This document shows, in pieces, positions 43,808 to 53,580 of a stretch of 64,000 nt of DNA (position 1 is the stretch's first letter; every line of letters begins with the position of its first letter). The notes under the pieces were generated by a model. That model did not search any database and was not told the DNA's origin. It worked only from the letters and a program-made list of their open reading frames with translations. A program made the position numbers and the translations under genes. Source of the DNA: Acidobacteriota bacterium (GTDB taxonomy: Bacteria > Acidobacteriota > Terriglobia > Terriglobales > Acidobacteriaceae); the NCBI GenBank assembly GCA_021780075.1, contig JAJXZL010000010.1:1-64000 (forward strand), given 5' to 3'.

Positions 43808-45444
43808 ACCTCGACGAGCTTGAACTAATTGCGAGAAGCGTTCGCCAGGAAAACGCGGCGTATGACTATGAGTTGAATGTCTGCATGGATCTCGCCTGCG
43901 CCAGCCAGGGTGCGGAAATGCTGCGCGAAGCGCTCATCGCCACCGGCGACACATCTGGCAAAAAGGTACTGGTTCGCCGTACGGGCTGCATGGGACCCTG
44001 TTCCTCTGGCCCGATGGTCAGGGTTGACCCCGATGACACGCTCTACGGCCATGTCCATGCCGATCACGCGGAAAAGATTCTCTCCAGCCTTGGTAACGAG
44101 CCCGTCGCCGTGCTGCAATGCGATCTGAACGAGCACTTCGACAAGCAGGTGCGCGTGGTGCTGGAAAACGCAGGCCACATCGACCCTGAGAAAATCGACG
44201 ACTACATTGCGCGCGATGGCTACAAAGCCTTGCTGACCGCGCTCACTGAAATGACGCCCAACGGCGTGGTCCATCGCATCACGGAGAGCGGGCTGCGCGG
44301 GCGCGGTGGCGGAGGCTATCCTACGGGCCTCAAATGGGGAACGGTAGCCAAGGCCGGCGGCGACGTGAAGTATATCGTCTGCAACGGCGACGAGGGCGAT
44401 CCCGGCGCGTTCATGGATCGTAGCGTGATGGAAGGCGACCCGCATCGCATCATCGAAGGCATGGCCATCGCGGGTTACGCAGTCGGTGCCAGCAAGGGCT
44501 TCATGTATGTGCGCGCGGAGTATCCCGTGGCCGTCGCCCGGCTCACAACTGCGCTGCGCGAGGCGCGTCGCCGCGGACTGCTGGGCAGCAACCTCTGCGG
44601 AACCACATTCAACTTCGATGTCGAAATCCGCTTGGGCGCAGGCGCTTTTGTCTGCGGAGAAGAGACAGCGCTCATCGCCTCGATTGAAGGCAAGCGCGGC
44701 ACTCCCAAGCCGCGTCCGCCGTATCCCGCGGTGAGCGGACTGTGGGGCAAGCCCACGCTCATCAACAACGTGGAAACCTTCGCCAACATCGCGCCCATTG
44801 TGCGCAACGGAGGCAAGTGGTTTGCCAACATGGGCTCGGAGAGAAGCAAAGGCACCAAAGTCTTCGCGCTCACCGGCAAGATCGCCAACACCGGCCTGGT
44901 GGAAGTGCCCATGGGGATCAAACTGCGCGAGATCATTGAGGTCATCGGCGGCGGTGTACCCAACGGGCACACCTTCAAGGCAGTGCAGACAGGAGGCCCT
45001 TCAGGCGGCTGCATCCCCGCGGAAATGCTGGACCTCGGCGTCAGTTACGATGCCCTGCTCAAAGTAGGTTCGATCATGGGATCGGGCGGCATGATCGTCA
45101 TGGACGATACCTCCTGCATGGTCAACGTGGCGCGCTTCTTTGTGGAGTTCTGCATGACCGAGTCCTGCGGCAAGTGCATTCCCTGCCGCGCCGGCACGGC
45201 ACAGATGTACAAGCTGCTGACGCGCATCTGCGACGGCTCCGGCACCATGGACGACCTGAGTCTGCTTGAGGAACTCTGCGTCACCGTCAAGGAAACCAGC
45301 CTCTGCGGACTGGGCATGACCGCGCCTAATCCCGTCTTGAGCACGCTCAAATACTTCCGGAATGAGTACGTCGATCACATCGTGCACAAGCGCTGCACGG
45401 CCGGCGTGTGCAACATCAAAGCGCCCGCGGAGGTGCTGGCATGA
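43804..45444 (+). CDS. hoxF: NAD-linked hydrogenase diaphorase subunit HoxF
   Basis: HoxF carries FMN, the NAD(H) site and iron-sulfur clusters, and passes electrons between NAD(H) and HoxU. The ATG at 43804 overlaps the hoxE stop (ATGA) and gives 546 aa; a GTG at 43792 is possible. It has an N-terminal [2Fe-2S] domain ('[10 protein letters not shown]', '[12 protein letters not shown]'), the FMN loop '[17 protein letters not shown]', the NAD motif '[13 protein letters not shown]' and the [4Fe-4S] motif '[13 protein letters not shown]'. The stop overlaps the hoxU start. Confidence 0.95.
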   Translation: MNLDELELIARSVRQENAAYDYELNVCMDLACASQGAEMLREALIATGDTSGKKVLVRRTGCMGPCSSGPMVRVDPDDTLYGHVHADHAEKILSSLGNEPVAVLQCDLNEHFDKQVRVVLENAGHIDPEKIDDYIARDGYKALLTALTEMTPNGVVHRITESGLRGRGGGGYPTGLKWGTVAKAGGDVKYIVCNGDEGDPGAFMDRSVMEGDPHRIIEGMAIAGYAVGASKGFMYVRAEYPVAVARLTTALREARRRGLLGSNLCGTTFNFDVEIRLGAGAFVCGEETALIASIEGKRGTPKPRPPYPAVSGLWGKPTLINNVETFANIAPIVRNGGKWFANMGSERSKGTKVFALTGKIANTGLVEVPMGIKLREIIEVIGGGVPNGHTFKAVQTGGPSGGCIPAEMLDLGVSYDALLKVGSIMGSGGMIVMDDTSCMVNVARFFVEFCMTESCGKCIPCRAGTAQMYKLLTRICDGSGTMDDLSLLEELCVTVKETSLCGLGMTAPNPVLSTLKYFRNEYVDHIVHKRCTAGVCNIKAPAEVLA

Positions 45445-46154
45445 GCGAAAATGTTGAAGTCAAAACACTGGTCATCGATGGTCAGGAAGCAAGTGCACGC
45501 CGCGGCCAGACCATTCTTGAAGTGGCGCGGGAAAACAACATCAACATCCCCACCCTCTGTCATCTTGAAGGGTTAAGCGACGTGGGCGCCTGCCGCTTGT
45601 GCCTGGTGGAGATCGCAGGCAGCAACAAGCTGTTGCCTGCCTGTGTCGCCACGGTGTCAGAAGGCATGGAGGTAAGCACCAACACAGAGCGGCTGGCGAA
45701 GCATCGCCGCACCATCCTCGAACTGCTCTTCGCCGAGCGCAATCACATCTGCTCAGTCTGCGTGGCCAATGGCCACTGCGAACTGCAGTCGCTCGGGCAA
45801 TCGCAGGGATTAACGCATGTGCGGCTGCCTTATCGCAACCCCGAACTGACCGTGGATGCTTCGCATGAGCGCTTCACCCTCGATCACAATCGCTGTATCC
45901 TCTGCACGCGTTGCGTGCGTGTTTGCGCTGAGATTGAAGGTGCTCACGTGTGGGATGTGATGGGACGCGGCATCAACTCCATGGTCATCACCGACTTGAA
46001 CGATGACTGGGGAAACTCCAGTTGCACGCGCTGCGGTAAATGCGTCCAGGTATGCCCCACCGGTGCGCTCTTCGACAAGAGCCAGATTGGCTCCGAGCAC
46101 CCCAAGCATCCTGATTTTCTGCCATACCTGAACCTCATGAGGGAAGCGCAATGA
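45441..46154 (+). CDS. hoxU: NAD-linked hydrogenase diaphorase subunit HoxU
   Basis: HoxU, related to the N-terminal part of NuoG, holds a chain of iron-sulfur clusters between HoxF and HoxY. The ATG at 45441 overlaps the hoxF stop and gives 237 aa. It has a [2Fe-2S] plant-ferredoxin-like part ('[20 protein letters not shown]'), the His/Cys [4Fe-4S] motif ('[15 protein letters not shown]') and two ferredoxin motifs ('[11 protein letters not shown]', '[12 protein letters not shown]'). The stop overlaps hoxY. Confidence 0.95.
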   Translation: MSENVEVKTLVIDGQEASARRGQTILEVARENNINIPTLCHLEGLSDVGACRLCLVEIAGSNKLLPACVATVSEGMEVSTNTERLAKHRRTILELLFAERNHICSVCVANGHCELQSLGQSQGLTHVRLPYRNPELTVDASHERFTLDHNRCILCTRCVRVCAEIEGAHVWDVMGRGINSMVITDLNDDWGNSSCTRCGKCVQVCPTGALFDKSQIGSEHPKHPDFLPYLNLMREAQ

Positions 46155-46684
46155 GCAAATTGAAACTGGCAACTGTCTGGCTGGACGGATGTTCTGGCTG
46201 CCACATGTCGTTCCTCGACATGGATGAACGGCTACTTGCGTTGGCGGAACTTGTCGATGTGGTCTATAGCCCGCTCGTGGACACCAAGAGGTTTCCTGAC
46301 GAGGTGGATATCGCACTGGTCGAGGGAGCCGTGGCCTCCGTGGACGATGAGAAGAAAATCAAAAAAATTCGCGCGCACACAAAGACTCTGGTCGCGATAG
46401 GCGATTGCGCCGTGGCCGGCAATGTGCCATCCATGCGCAACCCCATCGGCCCTGAAGCGATTCTCAATCGCGCATATATTGAGAATGCCAGCGCACAGCA
46501 GCAAATTCCCTGCGTGGTTGTGCCCCGACTGCTTCAGGTCGTGCGCCCCATTCACGAGTTTGTGAAAGTCGACGTCTTTCTGCCCGGCTGCCCACCCTCT
46601 GCCGACACATTCCATACAGCGCTCACAGCGCTGGCAACCGGTGTACCGCTGGATATTTCAGCCCTCACACGATTTGGAGCCTAG
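46151..46684 (+). CDS. hoxY: [NiFe] hydrogenase small subunit HoxY
   Basis: HoxY is the small subunit carrying the proximal [4Fe-4S] cluster. It is 177 aa, the short form typical of group 3d enzymes, without a signal peptide, so the hydrogenase is cytoplasmic. The four candidate ligands are Cys14 and Cys17 ('[11 protein letters not shown]'), the Cys in '[12 protein letters not shown]' and the Cys in '[11 protein letters not shown]'. The start overlaps the hoxU stop (ATGA), and hoxH follows after 18 bp. Confidence 0.95.
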   Translation: MSKLKLATVWLDGCSGCHMSFLDMDERLLALAELVDVVYSPLVDTKRFPDEVDIALVEGAVASVDDEKKIKKIRAHTKTLVAIGDCAVAGNVPSMRNPIGPEAILNRAYIENASAQQQIPCVVVPRLLQVVRPIHEFVKVDVFLPGCPPSADTFHTALTALATGVPLDISALTRFGA

Positions 46685-46702
46685 AGCTTCGGAGCCTGCC
46701 CC

Positions 46703-48124
46703 ATGAGCCAGACCATCACCATCGATCCCGTTACTCGCCTCGAAGGCCACGGCAAGATCACCATCCAACTCAACGGTCAGGGCGGAGTGGAAGACGCGCA
46801 CTTTCACGTCACACAGGTGCGCGGCTTTGAGCGCTTCGCCCAGGGCCGGCCTTTCTATGAGATGCCCAGCCTCATGGCGCGCATCTGCGGCATCTGTCCG
46901 GTCTCGCATCTCATCGCCTCGGCAAAAGCCTGCGAAGCCATCATGTCTGTCAGGATTCCGCACACCGCCGCGCAACTGCGCCGCATGTTGAACCTGGCGC
47001 AAATGGTACAGTCGCACGCGCTCAGCTTTTTCTATCTCGCCTCGCCAGACCTGCTGCTGGGCATGGAGTCAGACCCCGCGTCGCGCCACATCTTTGGCGT
47101 GGTCAGCGCCAAGCCTGAGCTGGGACGCGCCGGTATCGCTCTGCGCCGCTTTGGCCAGCACATCATCGAGTTGCTCGGCGACAAGCGCATTCATCCCGGA
47201 TGGGTTGTGCCCGGCGGCGTGACCGAACCGCTGTCCCCGGCCAAACGCGATGAAATTCTCGCCATGATTCCCGAGGCCTATGCCAACGTCAAGCTCGCGC
47301 TGGCCGCCTACAAGCAGATCGCTGACAGTTTCAAACCGGAGATCGAGGTCTTCGCTAACTTCCCGTCACTCTTCATGGGCCTCATCAATGAAGACGAGTC
47401 GGTGGAGTTCACCGACGGCACGCTGCGGCTCATCGACGCCAAGGGCAACATCGTTGACGACGGCATCACGGCAAGCAGATTCACTGAGGTCATCGGCGAA
47501 GCCGTCGAGGCCTACAGCTACACCAAGTTTGCCTACTACAAGCCGCTCGGCTACCCTGAGGGAAGCTACCGCGTGGGTCCGCTGGCGCGGCTCAACATTG
47601 CTAAAACCATGGGTACTCCGCTCGCGGACAAGGAACTCGCCGAGTTCAAGCAGTTGGCCGAAGGGCCTGTCCAGGGATCGTTCTACTATCACCATGCGCG
47701 GCTCGTTGACATGCTCTATGGCATCGAGAAGATTGAACAGATCCTGTCCGATCCGTTGATCCTCGACACGCACGTACGCGCCACAGCAGGAGTCAATCGC
47801 CTTGAGGGCGCAGGCCAGGCTGAAGCACCGCGCGGCACACTGATGCACAACTACAAAGTGGACGAAAACGGCCTCATCACCTGGGCCAACCTCGTCATCG
47901 CCACCGGCCAGAACAACAACGCCATGAATAAGGGCGTGCTGCAGGCCGCCCGGCATTACATCAAGGATGGCAAATTTAGTGAAGGCATTCTCAATCGCAT
48001 CGAGGCCGTCGTCCGCACCTTTGACCCCTGCCTCAGTTGCTCCACGCATGCCTTTGGACAAATGCCGCTGGACGTCACGCTCATCTCGGCCGATGGAGAA
48101 ATCGTCGATCGTGTTATGCGCTAG
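46703..48124 (+). CDS. hoxH: [NiFe] hydrogenase large subunit HoxH
   Basis: HoxH holds the Ni-Fe active site, where H2 is split or made. It is 473 aa. The first ligand motif is '[10 protein letters not shown]' (Cys62, Cys65) and the second 'DPCLSCSTH' (Cys443, Cys446, His449). A 24-residue tail beginning 'AFGQMPLDV' follows His449 and should be cut off by the protease encoded next. Together with HoxE, F, U and Y this is a bidirectional NAD-linked enzyme (group 3d by architecture). Such enzymes can oxidise H2 or release excess reductant as H2. Confidence 0.96.
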   Translation: MSQTITIDPVTRLEGHGKITIQLNGQGGVEDAHFHVTQVRGFERFAQGRPFYEMPSLMARICGICPVSHLIASAKACEAIMSVRIPHTAAQLRRMLNLAQMVQSHALSFFYLASPDLLLGMESDPASRHIFGVVSAKPELGRAGIALRRFGQHIIELLGDKRIHPGWVVPGGVTEPLSPAKRDEILAMIPEAYANVKLALAAYKQIADSFKPEIEVFANFPSLFMGLINEDESVEFTDGTLRLIDAKGNIVDDGITASRFTEVIGEAVEAYSYTKFAYYKPLGYPEGSYRVGPLARLNIAKTMGTPLADKELAEFKQLAEGPVQGSFYYHHARLVDMLYGIEKIEQILSDPLILDTHVRATAGVNRLEGAGQAEAPRGTLMHNYKVDENGLITWANLVIATGQNNNAMNKGVLQAARHYIKDGKFSEGILNRIEAVVRTFDPCLSCSTHAFGQMPLDVTLISADGEIVDRVMR

Positions 48125-48148
48125 TCCACCGAACCCAATGGTGCAGCC

Positions 48149-48619
48149 ATGAGCTTCAGCCCGGCCCGCTGTGTCATCCTCGCCTGTGGCAACACGCTGC
48201 GCGAGGATGATGGCGTGGGGCCGTGGCTTGCTCAATGGGCTGCAGCCAGATTCCATGCAGCACCTGACCTCCGCATCCTCTCGCGGCAACAGTGGACGCC
48301 CGAGTTGGCCGAAGATGCAGTCCGGGCGGAGTCGGTCATCTTTATCGACTGTTCAGCAGAATCTGCTCCCGGCGAGCTCACGCTTGCCCCCGTCGCGCCC
48401 GCGGATGGGTCCCCTGGACTGGCAACGCACCATCTGGACGCGGCGCAGCTGCTCTCTCTAGGCTCGCAACTCTACAACTCCCTACCCCGCACCGCACTGT
48501 TGTTTACCGTCGGCGCCGGCTCGATGGAGCTGCGTGAGGGGTTCAGCGACGCAGTGCAGGCTGCCCTGCCTGACGCCTGCCGCCTGCTTGAACAAACGGT
48601 CCTGCAGATGCTTGGCTGA
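48149..48619 (+). CDS. hoxW: Hydrogenase maturation protease (HoxW-like)
   Basis: This endopeptidase of the HycI/HyaD/HoxW family removes the C-terminal tail of the large subunit after nickel insertion. It is 156 aa, normal for the family. The nickel-binding acid is in 'CGNTLREDDGVGPWL', a second acidic ligand is in 'VIFIDCSAE', and the usual His is in 'LATHHLDAAQLL'. It follows hoxH by 24 bp and ends the operon. Confidence 0.93.
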   Translation: MSFSPARCVILACGNTLREDDGVGPWLAQWAAARFHAAPDLRILSRQQWTPELAEDAVRAESVIFIDCSAESAPGELTLAPVAPADGSPGLATHHLDAAQLLSLGSQLYNSLPRTALLFTVGAGSMELREGFSDAVQAALPDACRLLEQTVLQMLG

Positions 48620-48678
48620 ACGCAGCGCAAGGCTCACGTACTCCCGGCATTCTTCAGCTCCGCGCCAGCACACAAAAG

Positions 48679-48716
48679 CCTGTGGCGGCGTACGCTTTCA
48701 CGCACACCGCCACAGG
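48679..48716. terminator. Terminator between the hox operon and the PFOR pair
   Basis: Between two convergent genes lies a hairpin with a perfect 10-bp stem CCTGTGGCGG / CCGCCACAGG and an 18-nt loop with inner pairing. It is flanked by 'aaaa' on the left and 'acaaaaa' on the right, suiting termination from either side. Confidence 0.7.
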
Positions 48717-48747
48717 ACTACAAAAACTCTGTGGATTGCTGTTCGGC

Positions 48748-49764
48748 CTAAAACGCTGCCATCGTATGACGCAGGCTGTAGGAACTCAGCGTCTTGATAT
48801 AGTTGCCGCGATCAAAAGGAGACGTATCCGGCACAGACCGCCTGCTCAGGCAGCCGCGCGTCTCCCACAGCGATGTATATTCGTGCTTTTCCAGCCAGTA
48901 ACGCATGTCGGCCAGCACTCTGGCGATGTGCTCAATGCCGTGAATGTGCAGTGCAGAAGCCATCATCGTCATGTTCGCTCCGGCCATGATGCTCTTCAGA
49001 ACGTCTTCAGCAGAGTGAACACCGCCGGTAATCGCCATGTCGATATTAAGATTCCCATAAAGAATTGCAGCCCAATGCAATCGGGGCAGCAGCTCTGATG
49101 GAGTTGAGAAATGCAGCGTGGGCCGCACCTCCAGCGTCTCGATGTCGAAGTCAGCCTGATAGAAACGATTGAACAGAGCCACGCCGCGAGCGCCCTTCTC
49201 CTCCAACCTGCACACCAGATGCGGAAGGCTGGTGAAGCTCTGCGAAAGCTTGACAGAGACGGGAATCTTGACCGCCTTGCAAACGCTTTCGACCAGTTCG
49301 AACAGTTGCGATTCAACGTCTGTCGAAGTCCGGCTGCAGTCCGTCGCCAGTGCGTAGGTGTTCAATTCAATCGCGTCTGCTCCAGCCAGCTCCATGTCCT
49401 TCGCAAACCGCACCCAGCCGCCCGTCGTGGTTCCATTCAGGCTGGCCAGAATCGGAATACCAACCGCTGCCTTGGCCTGTCGCAAATGGTCAAGATAGAC
49501 TTCGTGCGTCATGCGATAGTCACTCTGCGCCGGCAGGTAATCCAGCGACTCGGCAAACGACTCCGTGCCCCGCGAGAGATCCTCGTCAAGAGCGCGCGAC
49601 TCCAGGGCCAGCTGCTCCTCAAAAAGCGAGGTCAGCACGACCGCGGAAGCGCCCGCGTCCTCCATGCGGCGAATGTTATCCAGTGACTCGGAAAGAGGCG
49701 TGGATGAAACCACGATGGGGCCGTTCAACTTGAGACCGAGATAGTGCGTGGAAAAATCTATCAT
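48748..49764 (-). CDS. Dihydroorotate-dehydrogenase-like flavoprotein
   Basis: This 338-aa TIM-barrel protein resembles class 1 dihydroorotate dehydrogenases ('LKLNGPIVVSSTPLSESLDNIRRMEDAGASAVVLTSLFEEQ', 'SVKLSQSF', 'DMAITGGVHSAEDVLKSIMAGA'). The class 1 catalytic-Cys region is not evident, so it is probably not the pyrimidine enzyme. Proteins of this type are often encoded beside pyruvate:ferredoxin oxidoreductase, as here, where its ATG overlaps the PFOR stop. A flavin-dependent redox role linked to ferredoxin is a reasonable guess; the substrate is unknown. Confidence 0.85.
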   Translation of the reverse strand: MIDFSTHYLGLKLNGPIVVSSTPLSESLDNIRRMEDAGASAVVLTSLFEEQLALESRALDEDLSRGTESFAESLDYLPAQSDYRMTHEVYLDHLRQAKAAVGIPILASLNGTTTGGWVRFAKDMELAGADAIELNTYALATDCSRTSTDVESQLFELVESVCKAVKIPVSVKLSQSFTSLPHLVCRLEEKGARGVALFNRFYQADFDIETLEVRPTLHFSTPSELLPRLHWAAILYGNLNIDMAITGGVHSAEDVLKSIMAGANMTMMASALHIHGIEHIARVLADMRYWLEKHEYTSLWETRGCLSRRSVPDTSPFDRGNYIKTLSSYSLRHTMAAF

Positions 49765-52700
49765 TCCGTTCCTCCGGCAGTTGCTGTCACCAGTTTCTCC
49801 TCAGGCTTTTCTTCAGGAGCAATATTCGGAGTCTCGCCCCGGCCCGGCATTGCGGCCCGCGCAGAGTACACGCGCCATTGCCGCTCGACGTCGTCCTGCG
49901 CGTCCTTCAGCAGTTCAGCGGCCAGTTCCGGATTACCGCGTGCAAGCATCGTGTAGCGCGCCTCGCGATACGCATACTCCTTGAGCCGAATCGACGGCGC
50001 TTTCGAGTCGAGCTGGAATGGGTTCATTCCCTTCTCGCGCAGCGCCGGGTTATAGCGCATCAGCGGCCAGTAGCCGGACTGCACTGCGAGCTTCTGCTGC
50101 TCCAGGCCATGTACAAGGTCATAGCCATGCGCAATGCAGCTTGCATAAGCAATGATGATCGACGGACCATCGTGCGCTTCCGCTTCCTGGAACGCCTTCA
50201 CGACGTGAGAATCATTTCCGCCCAGCGCCACCTGCGCTACGTAGACAGAGCCATAGCTGACGGCTTCCATGGCCAGGTCCTTCCTGCTGTTCTTCTTGCC
50301 GCTGGCCGCAAACTTGGCCACCGCGCCGCGCGGCGTTGCTTTGGATGCCTGACCACCCGTGTTCGAATACACCTCGGTATCCAGCACCAGCACGTTCACG
50401 TTCTTGCCTGAACCCAGCACATGATCCAGCCCGCCAAACCCGATGTCAAAGGCCCATCCGTCACCGCCCAGGATCCACACGCTTTTGCGCACCAGTGAGT
50501 CCGCAATCGCCAGCAGGTTGCGTGCATCGGAAGACTCGTTGCCTGCAAGCTTTTCGCGAAGCGTCTTCACGCGCTCGCGCTGCGCTTCGATTTGGGACTC
50601 AGTCGTCTGCGCTGCGTCCAGCAGCGCACTCACCAGTTCGCTGCCAACCGCAGGTGCCAGGCGCATCAAGAGCATTTCAGCAAAGGTCTTCTGCTGATCA
50701 AGCGCCGTCCGCATGCCAAAGCCGAACTCCGCGTTGTCCTCAAAAAGCGAGTTGGCCCATGTCGGCCCGCGGCCCTGCGCATTGGCGCTGTACGGTGTGG
50801 TGGGCAGGTTGCCGCCGTAGATGGACGAGCAACCCGTCGCATTCGCAATGTAGAGCCGGTCGCCGAACAGTTGTGTCAGCAGCTTGATGTACGGTGTCTC
50901 ACCGCAACCCGAGCACGCGCCTGAAAATTCAAAAAGCGGCTGCAGCAGTTGCAGATCCTTTACCTGGCCGTGGGACAGCTTGTTGCGGTCAGCCTCCGGC
51001 AGCCCAAGGAAAAACTCCCAGTTCTCGCGCTCGGGCTCGCGCAGCGGCTGCTGCGGCGCCATATTGATCGCTTTATGGCCCGCGTCACTCTTGCTCTTCG
51101 CCGGGCAAACCTCCACGCACACACCGCATCCCGTACAATCCTCAGGCGAAACCTGTAGCGTGTAGCGGTCCTGTTCCATGCCGCGCCACTTCGGCTTGGC
51201 CCACTGGAACGTCGCCGGAGCCTTCTCGCTCAGCTCCGGGCTGTACACCTTGGAACGAATGACTGCGTGCGGGCATACCATCACGCACTTTCCGCATTGA
51301 ATGCACAGATCCTTGTCCCAGACCGGAATGAACTGCGCAATGTTGCGCTTCTCCCATTGCGAGGTGCCCGTGGGGAACGCGCCGCCTGCGGGAATCGCGC
51401 TGACTGGCAGCAGGTCGCCCCGCCCCGCGGCAATCTCGCCCAGCACGTCATGAACGAACTTTGGAGCCTTGCTTGAGATCGAAGGAATCAGGTCGAACTC
51501 AGATGTAACAGAAGACGGCAGCTCCACCTTCTCCAGATGAGCCAGCGCCGCATCAACGGCGGCAAAGTTTTTCTGCACCACCGCCTCGCCGCGCTTGCCA
51601 TAGGTCTTCTGAATTGCTTTCTTGATCTGTGCAATCGCTTCTTCGCGCGGCAGAACGCCGCTGATGGCAAAGAAACAAGTCTGCATGATCGTGTTGATGC
51701 GCGTGCCCATGCCGGCATCGCGCGCCACCGCGTAGCCATCGATCACATAGAACTCAATCTTCTTGCACAGGAGTTCCTGCTGCATCGTCGTGGGTAGTTT
51801 GCTCCACACCTCTGCTGCCGGGTAAGGCGAGTTCAGCAGAAACACTGCCCCAGGCATGGCCGCTTCAAGCACGTTCATCTTCTCAAGAAAGTTGAAGTTG
51901 TGGCAGGCCACGAAGCTTGCGCGCGTAATCAGATATGTAGAGTGAATCGGATTCGGCCCGAAGCGCAGGTGCGACGTTGTCATGGACCCGGACTTCTTTG
52001 AGTCATATACAAAGTAGCCTTGCGCATAGTTCGGCGTCTCGCTTCCGATAATCTTGATCGAGTTCTTGTTCGCGCCCACTGTGCCGTCGGAGCCAAGGCC
52101 ATAAAACAGCGCGCGCACAGTCCGCGGGTCTTCCGTGGAGAAGCTAGGATCATAGCTCAGGCTGGTGTGTGAAACATCGTCGTCAATGCCGACAGTGAAG
52201 TGATTCTTCGGCGTCGCCTTGGCCAGTTCGTCGAACACGCCCTTGACCATGGCTGGCGTGAACTCCTTCGACGAAAGACCGTAGCGGCCGCCAATCACTT
52301 TTGGCATTGCGGCAAACGGCAGGCTCGCGGCGTTTTCGGCCAATGCCGTCACAATGTCCTGATACAGCGGCTCGCCCATCGCTCCCGGCTCCTTGGTGCG
52401 GTCGAGGACGGCCATGGACTTGACTGTGGAGGGCAGTGCAGCCAGAAACGCTTCCGCAGAGAACGGCCGATAGAGGCGCACCTTCAGCACGCCCAGCTTC
52501 TCGCCTTGCTTGTTGAGTGCATTCACGGCTTCCTCGGCTGCCTCTGCACCGGAACCCATGATCACAATCACGCGCTCTGCGTCGGGCGCACCGCTGTAAT
52601 CGAACAGGCGATATGCACGCCCCGTCAACGCGGCAAAGCGATCCATCACCGACTGCACAATCTCCGGCACTGCCGCATGGAAGGGTGTACATGCCTCGCG

Positions 52701-53387
52701 CGCCTGGAAAAATACATCGGGATTCTGCGCCGTTCCGCGAATGATGGGCCGCTCGGGATTCAACGCGTTCTGCCGGTACTGAATGATGTACTTGTCGTCC
52801 AGCAGCGCGCGAATGGTCTCGTCGGAGATCGGCAGAATCTTGCCCACTTCGTGCGAAGTGCGGAAGCCATCAAAGAAATGAATGAACGGAATGCGCGATT
52901 CAAGCGTGGCGATCTGCGCCACCAGCGCAAGATCGGCCACCTCCTGCACTGCGTTTGAAGCCAGCATCGCCCAGCCTGTCCCGCGGCACGCCATTACATC
53001 GGAGTGGTCACCGAAGATCGACAGCGCGTGCGTCGCAATCGTGCGCGCCGTTACATGCATGGTGGCCGGGGTCAGCTCGCCTGCAATCTTGAACATGTTG
53101 GGAATCATCAGCAGCAGGCCCTGCGATGCCGTGAATGTGGTCCCGAAGGCACCGGCCTGCAGCGCGCCGTGCAGCGCACCCGCCGCACCGCCCTCACTCT
53201 GCAGCTCTTCCACGATGGGCAGCGCGCCCCAGATATTCTTTTTCTCTTCCGAGCGCCACTGATCAGCCCACTCGGCCATGGGAGACGAGGGGGTGATGGG
53301 GTAGATGGCGACAACCTCGGCGAGACGATAGGCTACCGAAGCCGCAGCCTCGTTCCCATCCATAATGACCATTTTCTGCTCACTCAT
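49761..53387 (-). CDS. nifJ: Pyruvate:ferredoxin (flavodoxin) oxidoreductase
   Basis: This single-chain enzyme oxidises pyruvate with CoA to acetyl-CoA and CO2, reducing ferredoxin. The ATG at 53387 ('MSEQKMVIMDGNEAAASVAYRLAEV') gives 1208 aa, the normal length; the track start adds 49 unrelated residues. It has the N-terminal pyrimidine-binding region ('AIYPITPSSPMAEWADQW'), the gamma domain, two ferredoxin motifs ('CIQCGKCVMVCPHAV', 'CTGCGVCVEVCPAKS') and the TPP domain ('CSGCGETPYIKLL', 'GGDGWAFDIGFGGLDHV'). It is oxygen-sensitive in most organisms and hints at anaerobic or fermentative capacity, with the hydrogenase as a possible electron sink. Confidence 0.96.
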   Translation of the reverse strand: MSEQKMVIMDGNEAAASVAYRLAEVVAIYPITPSSPMAEWADQWRSEEKKNIWGALPIVEELQSEGGAAGALHGALQAGAFGTTFTASQGLLLMIPNMFKIAGELTPATMHVTARTIATHALSIFGDHSDVMACRGTGWAMLASNAVQEVADLALVAQIATLESRIPFIHFFDGFRTSHEVGKILPISDETIRALLDDKYIIQYRQNALNPERPIIRGTAQNPDVFFQAREACTPFHAAVPEIVQSVMDRFAALTGRAYRLFDYSGAPDAERVIVIMGSGAEAAEEAVNALNKQGEKLGVLKVRLYRPFSAEAFLAALPSTVKSMAVLDRTKEPGAMGEPLYQDIVTALAENAASLPFAAMPKVIGGRYGLSSKEFTPAMVKGVFDELAKATPKNHFTVGIDDDVSHTSLSYDPSFSTEDPRTVRALFYGLGSDGTVGANKNSIKIIGSETPNYAQGYFVYDSKKSGSMTTSHLRFGPNPIHSTYLITRASFVACHNFNFLEKMNVLEAAMPGAVFLLNSPYPAAEVWSKLPTTMQQELLCKKIEFYVIDGYAVARDAGMGTRINTIMQTCFFAISGVLPREEAIAQIKKAIQKTYGKRGEAVVQKNFAAVDAALAHLEKVELPSSVTSEFDLIPSISSKAPKFVHDVLGEIAAGRGDLLPVSAIPAGGAFPTGTSQWEKRNIAQFIPVWDKDLCIQCGKCVMVCPHAVIRSKVYSPELSEKAPATFQWAKPKWRGMEQDRYTLQVSPEDCTGCGVCVEVCPAKSKSDAGHKAINMAPQQPLREPERENWEFFLGLPEADRNKLSHGQVKDLQLLQPLFEFSGACSGCGETPYIKLLTQLFGDRLYIANATGCSSIYGGNLPTTPYSANAQGRGPTWANSLFEDNAEFGFGMRTALDQQKTFAEMLLMRLAPAVGSELVSALLDAAQTTESQIEAQRERVKTLREKLAGNESSDARNLLAIADSLVRKSVWILGGDGWAFDIGFGGLDHVLGSGKNVNVLVLDTEVYSNTGGQASKATPRGAVAKFAASGKKNSRKDLAMEAVSYGSVYVAQVALGGNDSHVVKAFQEAEAHDGPSIIIAYASCIAHGYDLVHGLEQQKLAVQSGYWPLMRYNPALREKGMNPFQLDSKAPSIRLKEYAYREARYTMLARGNPELAAELLKDAQDDVERQWRVYSARAAMPGRGETPNIAPEEKPEEKLVTATAGGTE

Positions 53388-53463
53388 TCGCTTTGCCTCA
53401 TAGCGCGGCTGCAGGAGAAAAAAACCGCTAGGAGGAGTCTCATCTTTGAGTGAGATACCCGCA

Positions 53464-53477
53464 GTGATGCGAGACAC
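53464..53477 (-). promoter_or_regulatory. Imperfect CRP/FNR-like site upstream of nifJ
   Basis: The sequence GTGATGCGAGACAC differs at one position from GTGA-N6-TCAC. It lies 76 bp before the PFOR start. The hexamer 22 nt downstream (GAGACT) is a poor -10 box, so this site is weaker evidence than the other four. Confidence 0.25.
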
Positions 53478-53580
53478 AGGCGGGTGCTTAAATATCACAA
53501 TGCGGCACGCTTCCCGTATGATGGGCCCGTGCACACACTTTCACCATCTCTTCCTGAATCCGCGCGCTTCCACAATGCAA

